NCBI GenBank assembly: GCA_046155505.1 | Contig: JBJXFK010000335.1 | Coordinates: 1-7,539, forward strand | DNA length: 7,539 bases | DNA from: JBJXFK01 sp046155505 | GTDB lineage: Bacteria; Planctomycetota; Phycisphaerae; UBA1845; Fen-1342 | Direction: 5' to 3' | In this document: positions 1 to 6,170 of the stretch, piece after piece | Layout of the letters: every line of letters begins with the position of its first letter | How positions within the stretch are numbered: position 1 is the first letter of the stretch | The notes under the pieces: generated by a model | Databases searched by the model: none | What the model was told of the DNA's origin: nothing | The model's input: only the letters and a program-made list of their open reading frames with translations | Made by a program: the position numbers and the translations under genes

Positions 1-1275
1 AGCGTGCTCGATCAACAGCAGACGGATCGCGACCTCGTCGCGGGCATTGGCGTGTTGTGGCAGTCGTTTACTCCGAGCGTCAGCGGGCTGCTCACGCGGG
101 TTGAGTACTACGCCGCGTCAGGCAATACCCCCGGCGGTGCGACATTGCTACTGCGGCAGGGCGAGGGACCGAGCGGTGCCGTGCTCGCCGGCGCGAGCTA
201 CGCGGTTTCGCCGAACCTTGGCCCGATCTCGATCACATTCGCTTCGGCACCAACCCTCGTTGCCGGCCAGGTTTACACGATGATGTTCACCCCGAACGAC
301 GGCATCGCGCACGGCGTCGCAGGAGAGTGCTGCAACGTCTATCCGGGTGGCCGGAGCAACTTTGCGTTTGACCCGACGATCGACATTTATTTCAAGACGT
401 TCATGTTGGTCGGCGGCCAGAACGGACTCGGTCGCCTCGGCGTTGGCACTGCGAGCCCCAAAGAAGCGATCCACAACACCGGCGACTACTATGGCCGCGG
501 ACACTTTCTGCTACACGCCAATGAAGGCGACGGGCTGAACGGAACCGCATATCTGCAAGCCCGCGACGACTCGAATACGAGCAGCATCGGCTTGCGTTTG
601 CGTACGCAAGCGATCGGCGAACTGCAAGATGCGATCAACATTACGCCCTTCGCCAGCGTCGGTATTGGCACGAACAACGCGGCCAGCAGACTGCATCTGC
701 AGCACCTGCCGACAGGCAACACGAGCTCGCTCAACTGGGGATTTCGCATCCAAACCACGGCGCAATCCTCGTTCGTCACCGGCATGCGCGTCTCGGACAG
801 CGGCTTCTTCGATGTCACCAATCAGATCGGCGGGCCGGCGTTCGCGCGCCTGAGCAACAACGGAACGTGGAGCGCGGTCAGCGATCGCCGCATGAAGAAA
901 GACATCGCCCGCCTCGGTGGCGTGCTCGACGCGGCGCTGAAGCTCGAACCGGTGAGTTACTACTACATCGGGCAGGATCGAACTCAATCGCCCGACCGAC
1001 AAATCGGTTTCATCGCACAGGATGTCGAGCCGCTGTTCCCATCGCTCGTGACCAGGGGCGACGACCTGATGACGCTGAACTACAGCGGGCTGAGCGTGGT
1101 GGCGATCGCGGCCCTGCAGGAGATGAAAGTCGAGCAAGACGCTGCAAATACGCAGCAGGGGATGGAAGTCGCGCAGCTGCGGAGCGAGAACGACGCGCTA
1201 CTCGAACGGATTGCCGCGCTTGAGCGTCGCCTGGCGCGGATTGAACACGCATTCGGCGTCGACAAGCCGCAATGA
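1..1275 (+). CDS. Tail-fibre-like surface protein with C-terminal peptidase S74 chaperone domain (5' partial)
   Basis: The frame is open from the first base, so the N-terminus lies outside; 424 residues are visible (numbered from nt 1). Residues ~15-135 look like a beta-rich ligand-binding or jelly-roll-like region (QSFTP, then G-x-VYTMMF). Residues ~140-235 carry two GVGT/VGIGT turns (LGVGTASP, VGIGTNN) typical of proteins annotated 'tail fiber domain-containing'. Residues ~294-375 match the S74 intramolecular chaperone: SDRRMKK, IGFIAQDVEPLFPSLV and the LNYSGL block. In endosialidase-type S74 domains the Ser of S-D-x-R-x-K is the self-cleavage site and the Lys five residues later is catalytic; here these are Ser294 and Lys299, both present. 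Residues ~370-417 form a Leu/Ala/Glu-rich coiled coil, fitting a trimer. Family knowledge: the domain trimerises the stalk, then cuts itself off. No phage genes adjoin it, so I infer a host surface or secreted fibre. The GTG at nt 4 is not a convincing start. The gene converges on the metallopeptidase gene, stop to stop 85 bp. Confidence 0.85.
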   Translation, partial: SVLDQQQTDRDLVAGIGVLWQSFTPSVSGLLTRVEYYAASGNTPGGATLLLRQGEGPSGAVLAGASYAVSPNLGPISITFASAPTLVAGQVYTMMFTPNDGIAHGVAGECCNVYPGGRSNFAFDPTIDIYFKTFMLVGGQNGLGRLGVGTASPKEAIHNTGDYYGRGHFLLHANEGDGLNGTAYLQARDDSNTSSIGLRLRTQAIGELQDAINITPFASVGIGTNNAASRLHLQHLPTGNTSSLNWGFRIQTTAQSSFVTGMRVSDSGFFDVTNQIGGPAFARLSNNGTWSAVSDRRMKKDIARLGGVLDAALKLEPVSYYYIGQDRTQSPDRQIGFIAQDVEPLFPSLVTRGDDLMTLNYSGLSVVAIAALQEMKVEQDAANTQQGMEVAQLRSENDALLERIAALERRLARIEHAFGVDKPQ

Positions 1276-1291
1276 ATGTGGCGCGTATCGC

Positions 1292-1364
1292 GTAGAGTGG
1301 GCATCGCCCACCATTTGTCGCGGCAATCGATCTGTCGCGAAATGGCGGGCGTTGCCCACCCTAC
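1292..1364. repeat. REPIN-like inverted repeat between convergent genes
   Basis: Two 25-nt arms (1292-1316 and 1340-1364) match in 22 of 25 positions around a 23-nt spacer. Each arm is itself a hairpin: GTGGGC-ATC-GCCCAC at 1297-1311 and GCGGGC-GTT-GCCCAC at 1345-1359 (one mismatch). The three arm mismatches are A/C, T/T and A/C on the plus strand. On minus-strand RNA two of them become G-U wobbles, so the fold is stronger in the transcript of the metallopeptidase gene. The right arm runs through that gene's stop codon (1361-1363). It may act as a bidirectional terminator or 3' end protector, though no T-run follows it. I recall similar GTGGGC/GCCCAC repeats in planctomycete genomes but cannot verify copy number here. 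Confidence 0.75.
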
Positions 1365-2530
1365 TTGCGCCTCGTACCCTTGCGAACTTGCTCGAGAAGC
1401 ACACTGTCGGTTTTCAGCCGGCGGTTGGTCTGCACCTGAAATACGCCGGCCAGCTTTTCGCCGCCGGCGAGCGTGAGCATCAGTGAGTCCTTGCCCTTGC
1501 GCTTCTCGATCGTCCACTCGCCGAAGCTGTCGGCCTCTTTGAGCGTGTCGCGCAGCAGGTTGATTGGCAACGCATCATCAGCGTGCGATTTCAATTTCCC
1601 CGCGCGGGCCGCGTCGAAGAATTCGCCGGGGGTTGCGAAATACTGCTGCTGCGAAAATGCGCGGGCATAGAAGCTGTTGAGCGTCGCGAGTTTTGCCCGC
1701 GCGACCAGATCGGCGGTCGAATCAACATCAAGCTCCGACCAGAATTTCGCCCATTTCTTCTCGAAATCCCGCACGCCGCGACCGAAATGCTTGCTCCACG
1801 CGCGTTCCCAGTTGTCGCCCTTGCTCACGTCGCGCAGGAAGCTGTTGAGCGGCTGCTGATACTTGCCGCCGTCGCCATGCGCGAGGAAATAGACCATCGA
1901 CCACGCCTGGTCATAATTGACGATGCTCATCTGCGCGTTCCAGAGCGCGTGCGGCATCTTCATCATCTGCTCGATCGAGATCGTGTGCCCGCGGCTCATC
2001 CACAACTTGATGCGCGCGAGCCGTTCATGCGGCACATTGCCGAGCACATAGCCGTCGCCGGTCCAGATGGCGTGGCCGAAATATTCGGCGAGCCCCTCGT
2101 TGACCCAGATGGGAATGTCGCCGCCGATCACGGCCCGCAGGAACTGGTGAAATCCCTCATGCTGCACGACGTGCCAGGTCTCGTCGGTCGTCTGCTCGCC
2201 AGCGATGGCCATGAGCTTGTCGCCGGTGAAGACGCCCGCGGTTCCGGGCATGCCGCCCGCGGCGATGTAATCGTCCATGCGTTTGAAAAGATAGAACGGC
2301 AGCTTGCGATCGATCGTGCCGGCGAAACCCTTGGTGCGCGAGGCGTATTCCTCGGCCATGGTCGTGACGCGCTGCACGACCTCGCGCATCGCGTCCTTGT
2401 CGAGATCGCTGTAGATGACGTAATACTTGCTTTCGTACTTGGGCAGGCCGGTCTGGGCGGCGGCGAGCGTCGGCCCGAGCACACCGAGCAGCGCACACGC
2501 GACCCATCGACGCAACCAATTTCGTTCCAT
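1361..2530 (-). CDS. Exported DUF1570 / peptidase-MA-like HExxH metalloprotein
   Basis: 389 residues from the chosen ATG at 2530, which has GAGG seven bases upstream and is followed at once by a signal peptide: MERNWLRRW, a hydrophobic stretch, then LAAAQ with probable cleavage near residue 25-26. An ATG further upstream (2590) would put 20 charged residues before the signal and is rejected. Residues ~30-230 form the metallopeptidase region. HEGFH at 124-128 is the HExxH zinc motif, and NEGLAEYF supplies a likely third ligand, Glu145, with the conserved EY after it, as in DUF1570 and peptidase-MA-like families. The C-terminal ~100 residues (GEWTIEKRKGK and following) look like a small beta domain of unknown role. 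There is no lipobox or membrane anchor, so I infer a periplasmic or secreted location. Substrate is unknown. It lies 56 bp downstream of mazG on the same strand, perhaps cotranscribed. Proteolytic activity is inferred from the motif only. Confidence 0.85.
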   Translation of the reverse strand: MERNWLRRWVACALLGVLGPTLAAAQTGLPKYESKYYVIYSDLDKDAMREVVQRVTTMAEEYASRTKGFAGTIDRKLPFYLFKRMDDYIAAGGMPGTAGVFTGDKLMAIAGEQTTDETWHVVQHEGFHQFLRAVIGGDIPIWVNEGLAEYFGHAIWTGDGYVLGNVPHERLARIKLWMSRGHTISIEQMMKMPHALWNAQMSIVNYDQAWSMVYFLAHGDGGKYQQPLNSFLRDVSKGDNWERAWSKHFGRGVRDFEKKWAKFWSELDVDSTADLVARAKLATLNSFYARAFSQQQYFATPGEFFDAARAGKLKSHADDALPINLLRDTLKEADSFGEWTIEKRKGKDSLMLTLAGGEKLAGVFQVQTNRRLKTDSVLLEQVRKGTRRK

Positions 2531-2586
2531 GAAGCTGCCTCGCAAATTTCCCGCGCTCACCCGGTCGGACGCCGGCCCGCAAAGAA

Positions 2587-2886
2587 TCATGTCATCTTTT
2601 CAACACATGTGCAGACGACTTGGCCGCAGCCTGGGCAGCCTTTTTGGACGTATTTTTCAAGGACCACCTTTTCAAGGTCGATTCCCTCGACGTTTGCGAG
2701 GGTCACCAGCCACGCCAACACGTCCGCAAACTCGGTCGGCAGGTTGTCGCGCTCCTTGCGGGCGATCGAGCGGGCCAGCTCGCCGATTTCCTCCATGAAC
2801 CAGAGAAAGGTCTTCGCGCTGCCGCGCTCGCGGTCCTTGTCCGAATACATCTTGTCGATGAGCTGCTGAAATTCGGCGATGTGCAT
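2587..2886 (-). CDS. MazG-like nucleotide pyrophosphohydrolase with C-terminal Cys cluster
   Basis: 99 residues from ATG 2886, preceded by GAGG four bases upstream. The frame stays open to 2967, but that extension reads through the palindrome at 2927-2989 and adds Arg/Pro-rich residues unlike the family. The protein is a single all-alpha MazG-type domain: the metal-binding EE-x-x-E lies at Glu32, Glu33 and Glu36 (WFMEEIGELARS), and the second acidic pair at Glu52 and Asp55 (EFADVLAWL). Enzymes of this family use Mg2+ to hydrolyse (d)NTPs to NMP and pyrophosphate, removing aberrant nucleotides; the exact substrate here is not predictable. After the catalytic core comes CPGCGQVVCTC, with cysteines at 84, 87, 92 and 94, a possible metal-binding knuckle. 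Its length fits the short single-domain MazG proteins, not the two-domain E. coli MazG. It is divergent from the ROK kinase gene. Confidence 0.87.
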   Translation of the reverse strand: MHIAEFQQLIDKMYSDKDRERGSAKTFLWFMEEIGELARSIARKERDNLPTEFADVLAWLVTLANVEGIDLEKVVLEKYVQKGCPGCGQVVCTCVEKMT

Positions 2887-2926
2887 GCGGCCTCGCTTTC
2901 CCGATGCATAGTGTAATAGATCGCGC

Positions 2927-2989
2927 GGGGAGCATCGGCCTCCGGCCGGTACCCGAGCGAATTGCACCGGCCGGAGGCCGATGCTCCCC
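2927..2989. repeat. Perfect 24-bp inverted repeat between divergent genes
   Basis: Arms 2927-2950 and 2966-2989 are exact reverse complements over 24 bases with a 15-nt spacer. Each arm contains its own 5-bp palindrome, CGGCC-TCC-GGCCG at 2936-2948 and the mirror copy at 2968-2980, so the element has the nested layout of REP/REPIN units. It sits between the starts of mazG (2886) and the ROK kinase (3090), where it would enter the 5' leader of one of them or separate their promoters. I recall GGGAGCATCGGCC-type palindromes as scattered repeats in planctomycetes; that is memory, not a search result. No T-run follows, so it is not a classical terminator. Confidence 0.8.
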
Positions 2990-3055
2990 TCGTTCGCGCG
3001 CTACCACCGACCCGACTAGACCCGCGTTGCGCCGCCCCTGACAATCTCACGCGAA

Positions 3056-3072
3056 GCGGCGTCTCTCGCCGC
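3056..3072 (+). other. Small GC hairpin in the ROK kinase leader
   Basis: GCGGCG (3056-3061) and CGCCGC (3067-3072) are perfect 6-bp arms around TCTCT. The hairpin ends two bases before the GGGAG ribosome-binding site (3075-3079), ten bases ahead of ATG 3090. It could modulate translation initiation. In GC-rich DNA a 6-bp hairpin can easily arise by chance, so support is weak. Confidence 0.3.
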
Positions 3073-3089
3073 GCGGGAGCGGCGACGGC

Positions 3090-4049
3090 ATGAACGCAAG
3101 TCTCGGCAGCACCATCGGCATCGACCTCGGCGGCACCAACATCAAAGGCGGCATCGTCGATGCAGTCGGCGCGCTTGCCCATCGCAAGTCGATCGAGACG
3201 CAAGGCGCGGGCGGGTTTCAACATGTGTTGCAGCGCATCATCGACCTGATCAACGAGCTACGCGGTGCATCGACCGAGGTTCCTGCCGCCGTTGGCGTCG
3301 GCGTGCCGGGGCCGATGTCGCATGAACGCGGGTTCATTTATGCCGCTCCGAATCTTCCGGGGTGGGTGAACATCCCGCTGCGCGATCTGCTGCAACAAGC
3401 GGTAAAGCTGCCGGTTTCGATCGAAAATGACGCCAACGCCGCCGCGTATGGCGAATACGTCGCCGGCGCGGGACGCGATACGCGACACATGGTCATGCTC
3501 ACGCTCGGCACGGGCGTCGGCGGCGGGGTGGTCGTCAACGGCAAGCTGACGCGCGGCCACTTCGACAACGCCGGCGAAGTTGGGCACATGATTGTCTATC
3601 CCGGCGGGCGGGCCTGCCCCTGCGGCCAGCTCGGCTGCCTCGAGCGTTATTCATCCGCCAGCGCGGTCGGCGAACGTCTCATCGAAAAAATGCAGGCCGG
3701 CCGACATTCGTCGCTCACTTCGCGGCACGAGCGCGGCGAGCCGATCACCTCGGCCGATGTCGCCCACGCCGCCCGCGAAGGCTGCCCGCTTTCCGCCGAG
3801 ACGTGGCTCGAAGCATGCCAGGGCCTCGCGATTTGCTGCGTCAACTTGCAGCACATTCTCAACCCGGAGCGCATCGTCCTCGCCGGCGGGCTGATCAACG
3901 CCGGCGATCAACTGCTGAGCTGCGTGCGCAGCGAGTTTCAGAAGCTCACCTGGAAAATCGCGCCCGATCACCCGACGATTGAACTCGCGACGCTCGGCGG
4001 AGACGCGGGGACAATCGGGGCGGCTGCGCTGGCGATGAATGCAGAGTGA
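3090..4049 (+). CDS. ROK-family sugar kinase (probable glucokinase)
   Basis: 319 residues, the usual ROK length, cytoplasmic. The N-terminal nucleotide-binding motif IDLGGTN is at 11-17, and VPGP at 72-75 and NLPGW at 88-92 follow as in bacterial ROK glucokinases. The catalytic base lies in ENDAN (112-116, Asp114). The second phosphate-binding loop is LGTGVGGG (139-146). The sugar and zinc region comprises EVGH (163-166) and CPCGQLGCLE (176-185), with the three cysteines 176, 178 and 183 that bind structural zinc together with His166, and Glu185 contacting the sugar. No N-terminal helix-turn-helix is present, so this is a kinase rather than a ROK repressor. It phosphorylates glucose or a related hexose or N-acetylhexosamine; ROK substrate specificity cannot be read from these motifs. 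The ATG follows GGGAG at 3075-3079. The last residues (MNAE) and the stop codon are encoded inside the repeat at 4041-4133, or in a near-copy of its unit just upstream. Confidence 0.94.
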   Translation: MNASLGSTIGIDLGGTNIKGGIVDAVGALAHRKSIETQGAGGFQHVLQRIIDLINELRGASTEVPAAVGVGVPGPMSHERGFIYAAPNLPGWVNIPLRDLLQQAVKLPVSIENDANAAAYGEYVAGAGRDTRHMVMLTLGTGVGGGVVVNGKLTRGHFDNAGEVGHMIVYPGGRACPCGQLGCLERYSSASAVGERLIEKMQAGRHSSLTSRHERGEPITSADVAHAAREGCPLSAETWLEACQGLAICCVNLQHILNPERIVLAGGLINAGDQLLSCVRSEFQKLTWKIAPDHPTIELATLGGDAGTIGAAALAMNAE

Positions 4050-4133
4050 TGAATGCAGAATGCAGAACGCTGTCTTGCTCGACGACGTTTGCCGGATTCG
4101 GCAGCTTTCTGCATTCTGCATTCATCATTCTGC
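4041..4133. repeat. Long inverted repeat between convergent ROK kinase and prenyl synthase genes
   Basis: Arms 4041-4072 and 4102-4133 are 32 nt each and complementary except at two places: 4046/4128 (G-T) and 4068/4106 (C-T). The central 21 bp (4047-4067 with 4107-4127) are perfect. The arm is built from short direct repeats: ATGAATGCAG occurs at 4035-4044 and 4049-4058, followed by AATGCAG at 4059-4065. The spacer holds a further hairpin, GCCG-GATT-CGGC at 4091-4102. The element contains the ROK stop codon and ends six bases before the prenyl synthase stop. It fills nearly the whole 90-bp gap and probably stops or stabilises both transcripts. This AT-richer sequence contrasts with its GC-rich surroundings. 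I recall similar ATTCTGCATTCTGC repeats from several bacterial phyla, unverified. Confidence 0.8.
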
Positions 4134-4139
4134 CTTCGC

Positions 4140-5111
4140 TCAAGCGCGTCTCGCAAGCACAAACTCCGCCATCGCAAGCAGTGACGCCCGCGCGTCGCTC
4201 GGCGGCAGGCTGCGCAGGCGATCAAGCGCGGCGTGCACCTGATCGGTCGCGGCGCGGTTGGCGTATTCGATTGCGTCGGAATCGGAGAGCATGCGGGCCA
4301 CTTGGCGATAGCGCTGCGGGTCGTCGCCGCGCAAGAGCGACAAAGCTTGTGCGTGCTGCGACCGTGGACACGTCGATAGGAATCGAATCAGCGGCAGCGT
4401 GAGTTTGCCCTTGTGTACGTCGCGACCGAGCGACTTCCCAGTCTCCACCTCGTCGCCGGTCAGGTCGAGTACGTCGTCAACGATTTGGAACGCGATACCC
4501 AGCGCGATGCCGGTCTCTTTCATCGCTCGCACGACGCCCTCGTCCGCACCAGCGAATTTCGCGCCTAGCAAGCCGCACGCGCCGATCAGCGATGCGGTCT
4601 TGCGCGTGATGATGTCGTAATACTGACCCTCGCTCAGGTCGAAATTGCCGCGTCCCGAGCACTGCATGAGCTCGCCTTCGCACAGCGTCACCGCTGTCTG
4701 GCCGATCAGTCGCGATGCAAATTGCGATTGCAGCGAGCTGCACAGCGTGAACGCATGGCTGAACAGAAAGTCGCCGGTAAGCACTGCGCTTTCGTTGCCC
4801 CACAGGCGATTGACGGTCGCCGCCCGGCGGCGAATGTCGGCTTCGTCGAGGATGTCATCGTGCACGAGTGTGGCGATGTGAACCATCTCGACGACGGCAC
4901 CCAGCACATGATGCTCGGGTCGCACGCCGCCGGTGGCTTGTGCGGTCAGGAGCAGGTACGCCGGTCGGAGCAGCTTGCCGTGAAACTGATCGACATGGCG
5001 GCACAGATCGCTGATAAAGCTCTGATCGCAAATCAGCTCGTCGCGGAATATGCGCATGCATTCCGCGAGGTCGCTTTCGATCGAACTGTAGAGTTGCCCA
5101 AGCGCGAGCAT
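4140..5111 (-). CDS. Long-chain all-trans polyprenyl diphosphate synthase
   Basis: 323 residues from ATG 5111, which has a strong GGGAGG nine bases upstream; the frame is open to 5291 but the extra 60 residues are Arg-rich and unlike the family. It condenses isopentenyl diphosphate onto an allylic primer, extending the chain stepwise with Mg2+; cytoplasmic or membrane-associated. The motifs appear in order: GKLLRP (45-50), the first aspartate-rich motif DDILD (85-89) followed by RRR, GDFLFSHA (113-120), TRKTASL (169-175), and the second aspartate-rich motif DDVLD (212-216), then GKSLGRD and KGKLTLPLI. Residues four and five before the first DDxxD are Thr and Ala. Bulky aromatic residues there limit products to C15 or C20, so small ones point to a longer chain (C30-C50), as in IspB/HepT-type enzymes that make quinone side chains. 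Exact length is not predictable. It lies 180 bp downstream of the reductase gene, so it may have its own promoter. Confidence 0.94.
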   Translation of the reverse strand: MLALGQLYSSIESDLAECMRIFRDELICDQSFISDLCRHVDQFHGKLLRPAYLLLTAQATGGVRPEHHVLGAVVEMVHIATLVHDDILDEADIRRRAATVNRLWGNESAVLTGDFLFSHAFTLCSSLQSQFASRLIGQTAVTLCEGELMQCSGRGNFDLSEGQYYDIITRKTASLIGACGLLGAKFAGADEGVVRAMKETGIALGIAFQIVDDVLDLTGDEVETGKSLGRDVHKGKLTLPLIRFLSTCPRSQHAQALSLLRGDDPQRYRQVARMLSDSDAIEYANRAATDQVHAALDRLRSLPPSDARASLLAMAEFVLARRA

Positions 5112-5230
5112 AATCGCCGGCCTCCCACGGTTCCGGTTCGCCGTGCATCGCCTGCGACGCGCGGTCGCCGGCGAGCAAAGGTTGACGAATAGTACGGTCG
5201 CATGGGTGGGTTTCCAGCATGGATAGAAAC

Positions 5231-5247
5231 TTTCAGAATCACTGAAA
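5231..5247. promoter_or_regulatory. Short palindrome upstream of the prenyl synthase gene
   Basis: TTTCAG (5231-5236) and CTGAAA (5242-5247) are perfect 6-bp arms around AATCA, in an AT-rich patch of an otherwise GC-rich 180-bp gap. It lies 44 bases past the reductase stop and about 120 bases before the prenyl synthase start. It could be an operator or a weak terminator separating the two genes; I saw no clear -35/-10 pair beside it. Apart from this and the ribosome-binding site I see nothing in the gap. Confidence 0.3.
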
Positions 5248-5291
5248 ACGGAACGCCCCGCAGACTCTCGGAACGCGCGCTTGCGTGTCAC

Positions 5292-6170
5292 TCAATGCAC
5301 AAACGCTTCTGCACGAATCGGGCCGCAGATCAGATGTGGGAACTCCTGCGTGAGTCGCGACGCATCAAGCGACAAATCCGCCGGGCGCGGCTCGCCGGGG
5401 ACGTTGAGGCGCGAGGTCGGCTCGAACGCGGGATCCGCGATGCCGAGCTGCTCGGCAAAACGGCGAGCCATGTCGATGCGCGAGAGTCGCTCGGGGCCGG
5501 CGAGGTGGATGATGCCGGTGCGGTTGCTGCGGGCGAGGCCGATCAGCGCTCGGGCGGCGTCGACTACCCATGCCGGCGTGCGGAATTCGTCGGTGAACAA
5601 TTTCAGCGGTGTGCGGGCGCGGATCGCCGCGATTTGGGCCGCGAACGTGGCGCTGCGCGATGTGCAGGCAAAGCCGTACATGAGCGGCACGCGGGCGACG
5701 AGTACGCCGGCGATATCGCGGATCGCGGTCTCGGCGTCGGCCTTGGTGCGGCCATAGACGCTGAGTGGTGCGGGCGGGTCGCCTTCGCGATAAGGCGCGC
5801 GGTCGCCGCCGAAGACCATGTCGGTCGAGACGAAGACCATGCGTGCGTGTAGCGCGGCGCACTCCTGTGCGATGGCGTGCGCTGCGACGGTGTTGATGAG
5901 TCGCGCGCGCTCGGGCGATGCAAAGCAGTCGCCGACCGCGGTCATTGCCCCGCTGTGAATCAGGTGCGTTGGACGAAAGTCGCGCACGAGCGCCCTCGTC
6001 GCGCCGTCATCTGCAAGGTCGCAGTGTGCGACGCCAGCGCCGAACTCAGCCGGCGGCGTGCGCTGCGAAACGGAGAGAATCGTCGGCGGATGTGCCTCAC
6101 CCGCGAGCAGCCGCACGACATGCCCGCCGAGTTGGCCTGATGCGCCCGTAATCAACCATCGTTGCGTCAT
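5292..6170 (-). CDS. RmlD-like NAD(P)-dependent sugar reductase/epimerase (SDR superfamily)
   Basis: 292 residues from ATG 6170. The start is set by the Rossmann motif directly after it, LITGASGQLGG (6-16), and by the ATGA overlap with the upstream gene; the upstream 35-residue extension would lie within that gene. It is an extended short-chain dehydrogenase closest in motif pattern to dTDP-4-dehydrorhamnose reductase (RmlD/RfbD): VSTDMVFGG (Ser115, Thr116, Asp117), the catalytic YGRTK (Tyr139, Lys143), and near the C-terminus PRPADLSLD, matching the RPxxxxLD segment of the RmlD substrate-binding region. RmlD makes dTDP-L-rhamnose for cell-surface glycans. No rmlA, rmlB or rmlC is in view, so the true substrate is open: it could be another NDP-sugar, or the protein could be a divergent relative of unknown role. 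There is no good ribosome-binding site before ATG, fitting translation coupled to the preceding gene. Confidence 0.84.
   Translation of the reverse strand: MTQRWLITGASGQLGGHVVRLLAGEAHPPTILSVSQRTPPAEFGAGVAHCDLADDGATRALVRDFRPTHLIHSGAMTAVGDCFASPERARLINTVAAHAIAQECAALHARMVFVSTDMVFGGDRAPYREGDPPAPLSVYGRTKADAETAIRDIAGVLVARVPLMYGFACTSRSATFAAQIAAIRARTPLKLFTDEFRTPAWVVDAARALIGLARSNRTGIIHLAGPERLSRIDMARRFAEQLGIADPAFEPTSRLNVPGEPRPADLSLDASRLTQEFPHLICGPIRAEAFVH

Noticed and set aside
511..1137. 208-codon minus-strand frame opposite the S74 protein gene
   Set aside because: The plus frame carries the S74 motifs and the coiled coil; the antisense product has no recognisable pattern.
1..1275. Prophage tail fibre
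   Set aside because: No other phage gene lies in the window and the flanks are housekeeping genes; not excluded upstream of nt 1.
1583..2869. 428-codon plus-strand open frame opposite the metallopeptidase and mazG genes
   Set aside because: It is the antisense shadow of two genes with clear motifs and start sites; its translation is Arg/His/Ala-rich without domains, as expected in GC-rich DNA.
2887..2967. Longer mazG start at 2967
   Set aside because: The extra 27 codons are translated from the inverted repeat and lack family similarity; ATG 2886 has GAGG upstream.
4041..4133. CRISPR-like or attachment-site reading of the repeated TGCAGAA units
   Set aside because: Units are directly adjacent with no unique spacers, and there are no cas or integrase genes in view; the structure is an inverted repeat.
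5112..5291. Longer prenyl synthase start at 5291
   Set aside because: The 60 extra residues are Arg-rich and non-conserved, while ATG 5111 has a GGGAGG site and gives the family length.
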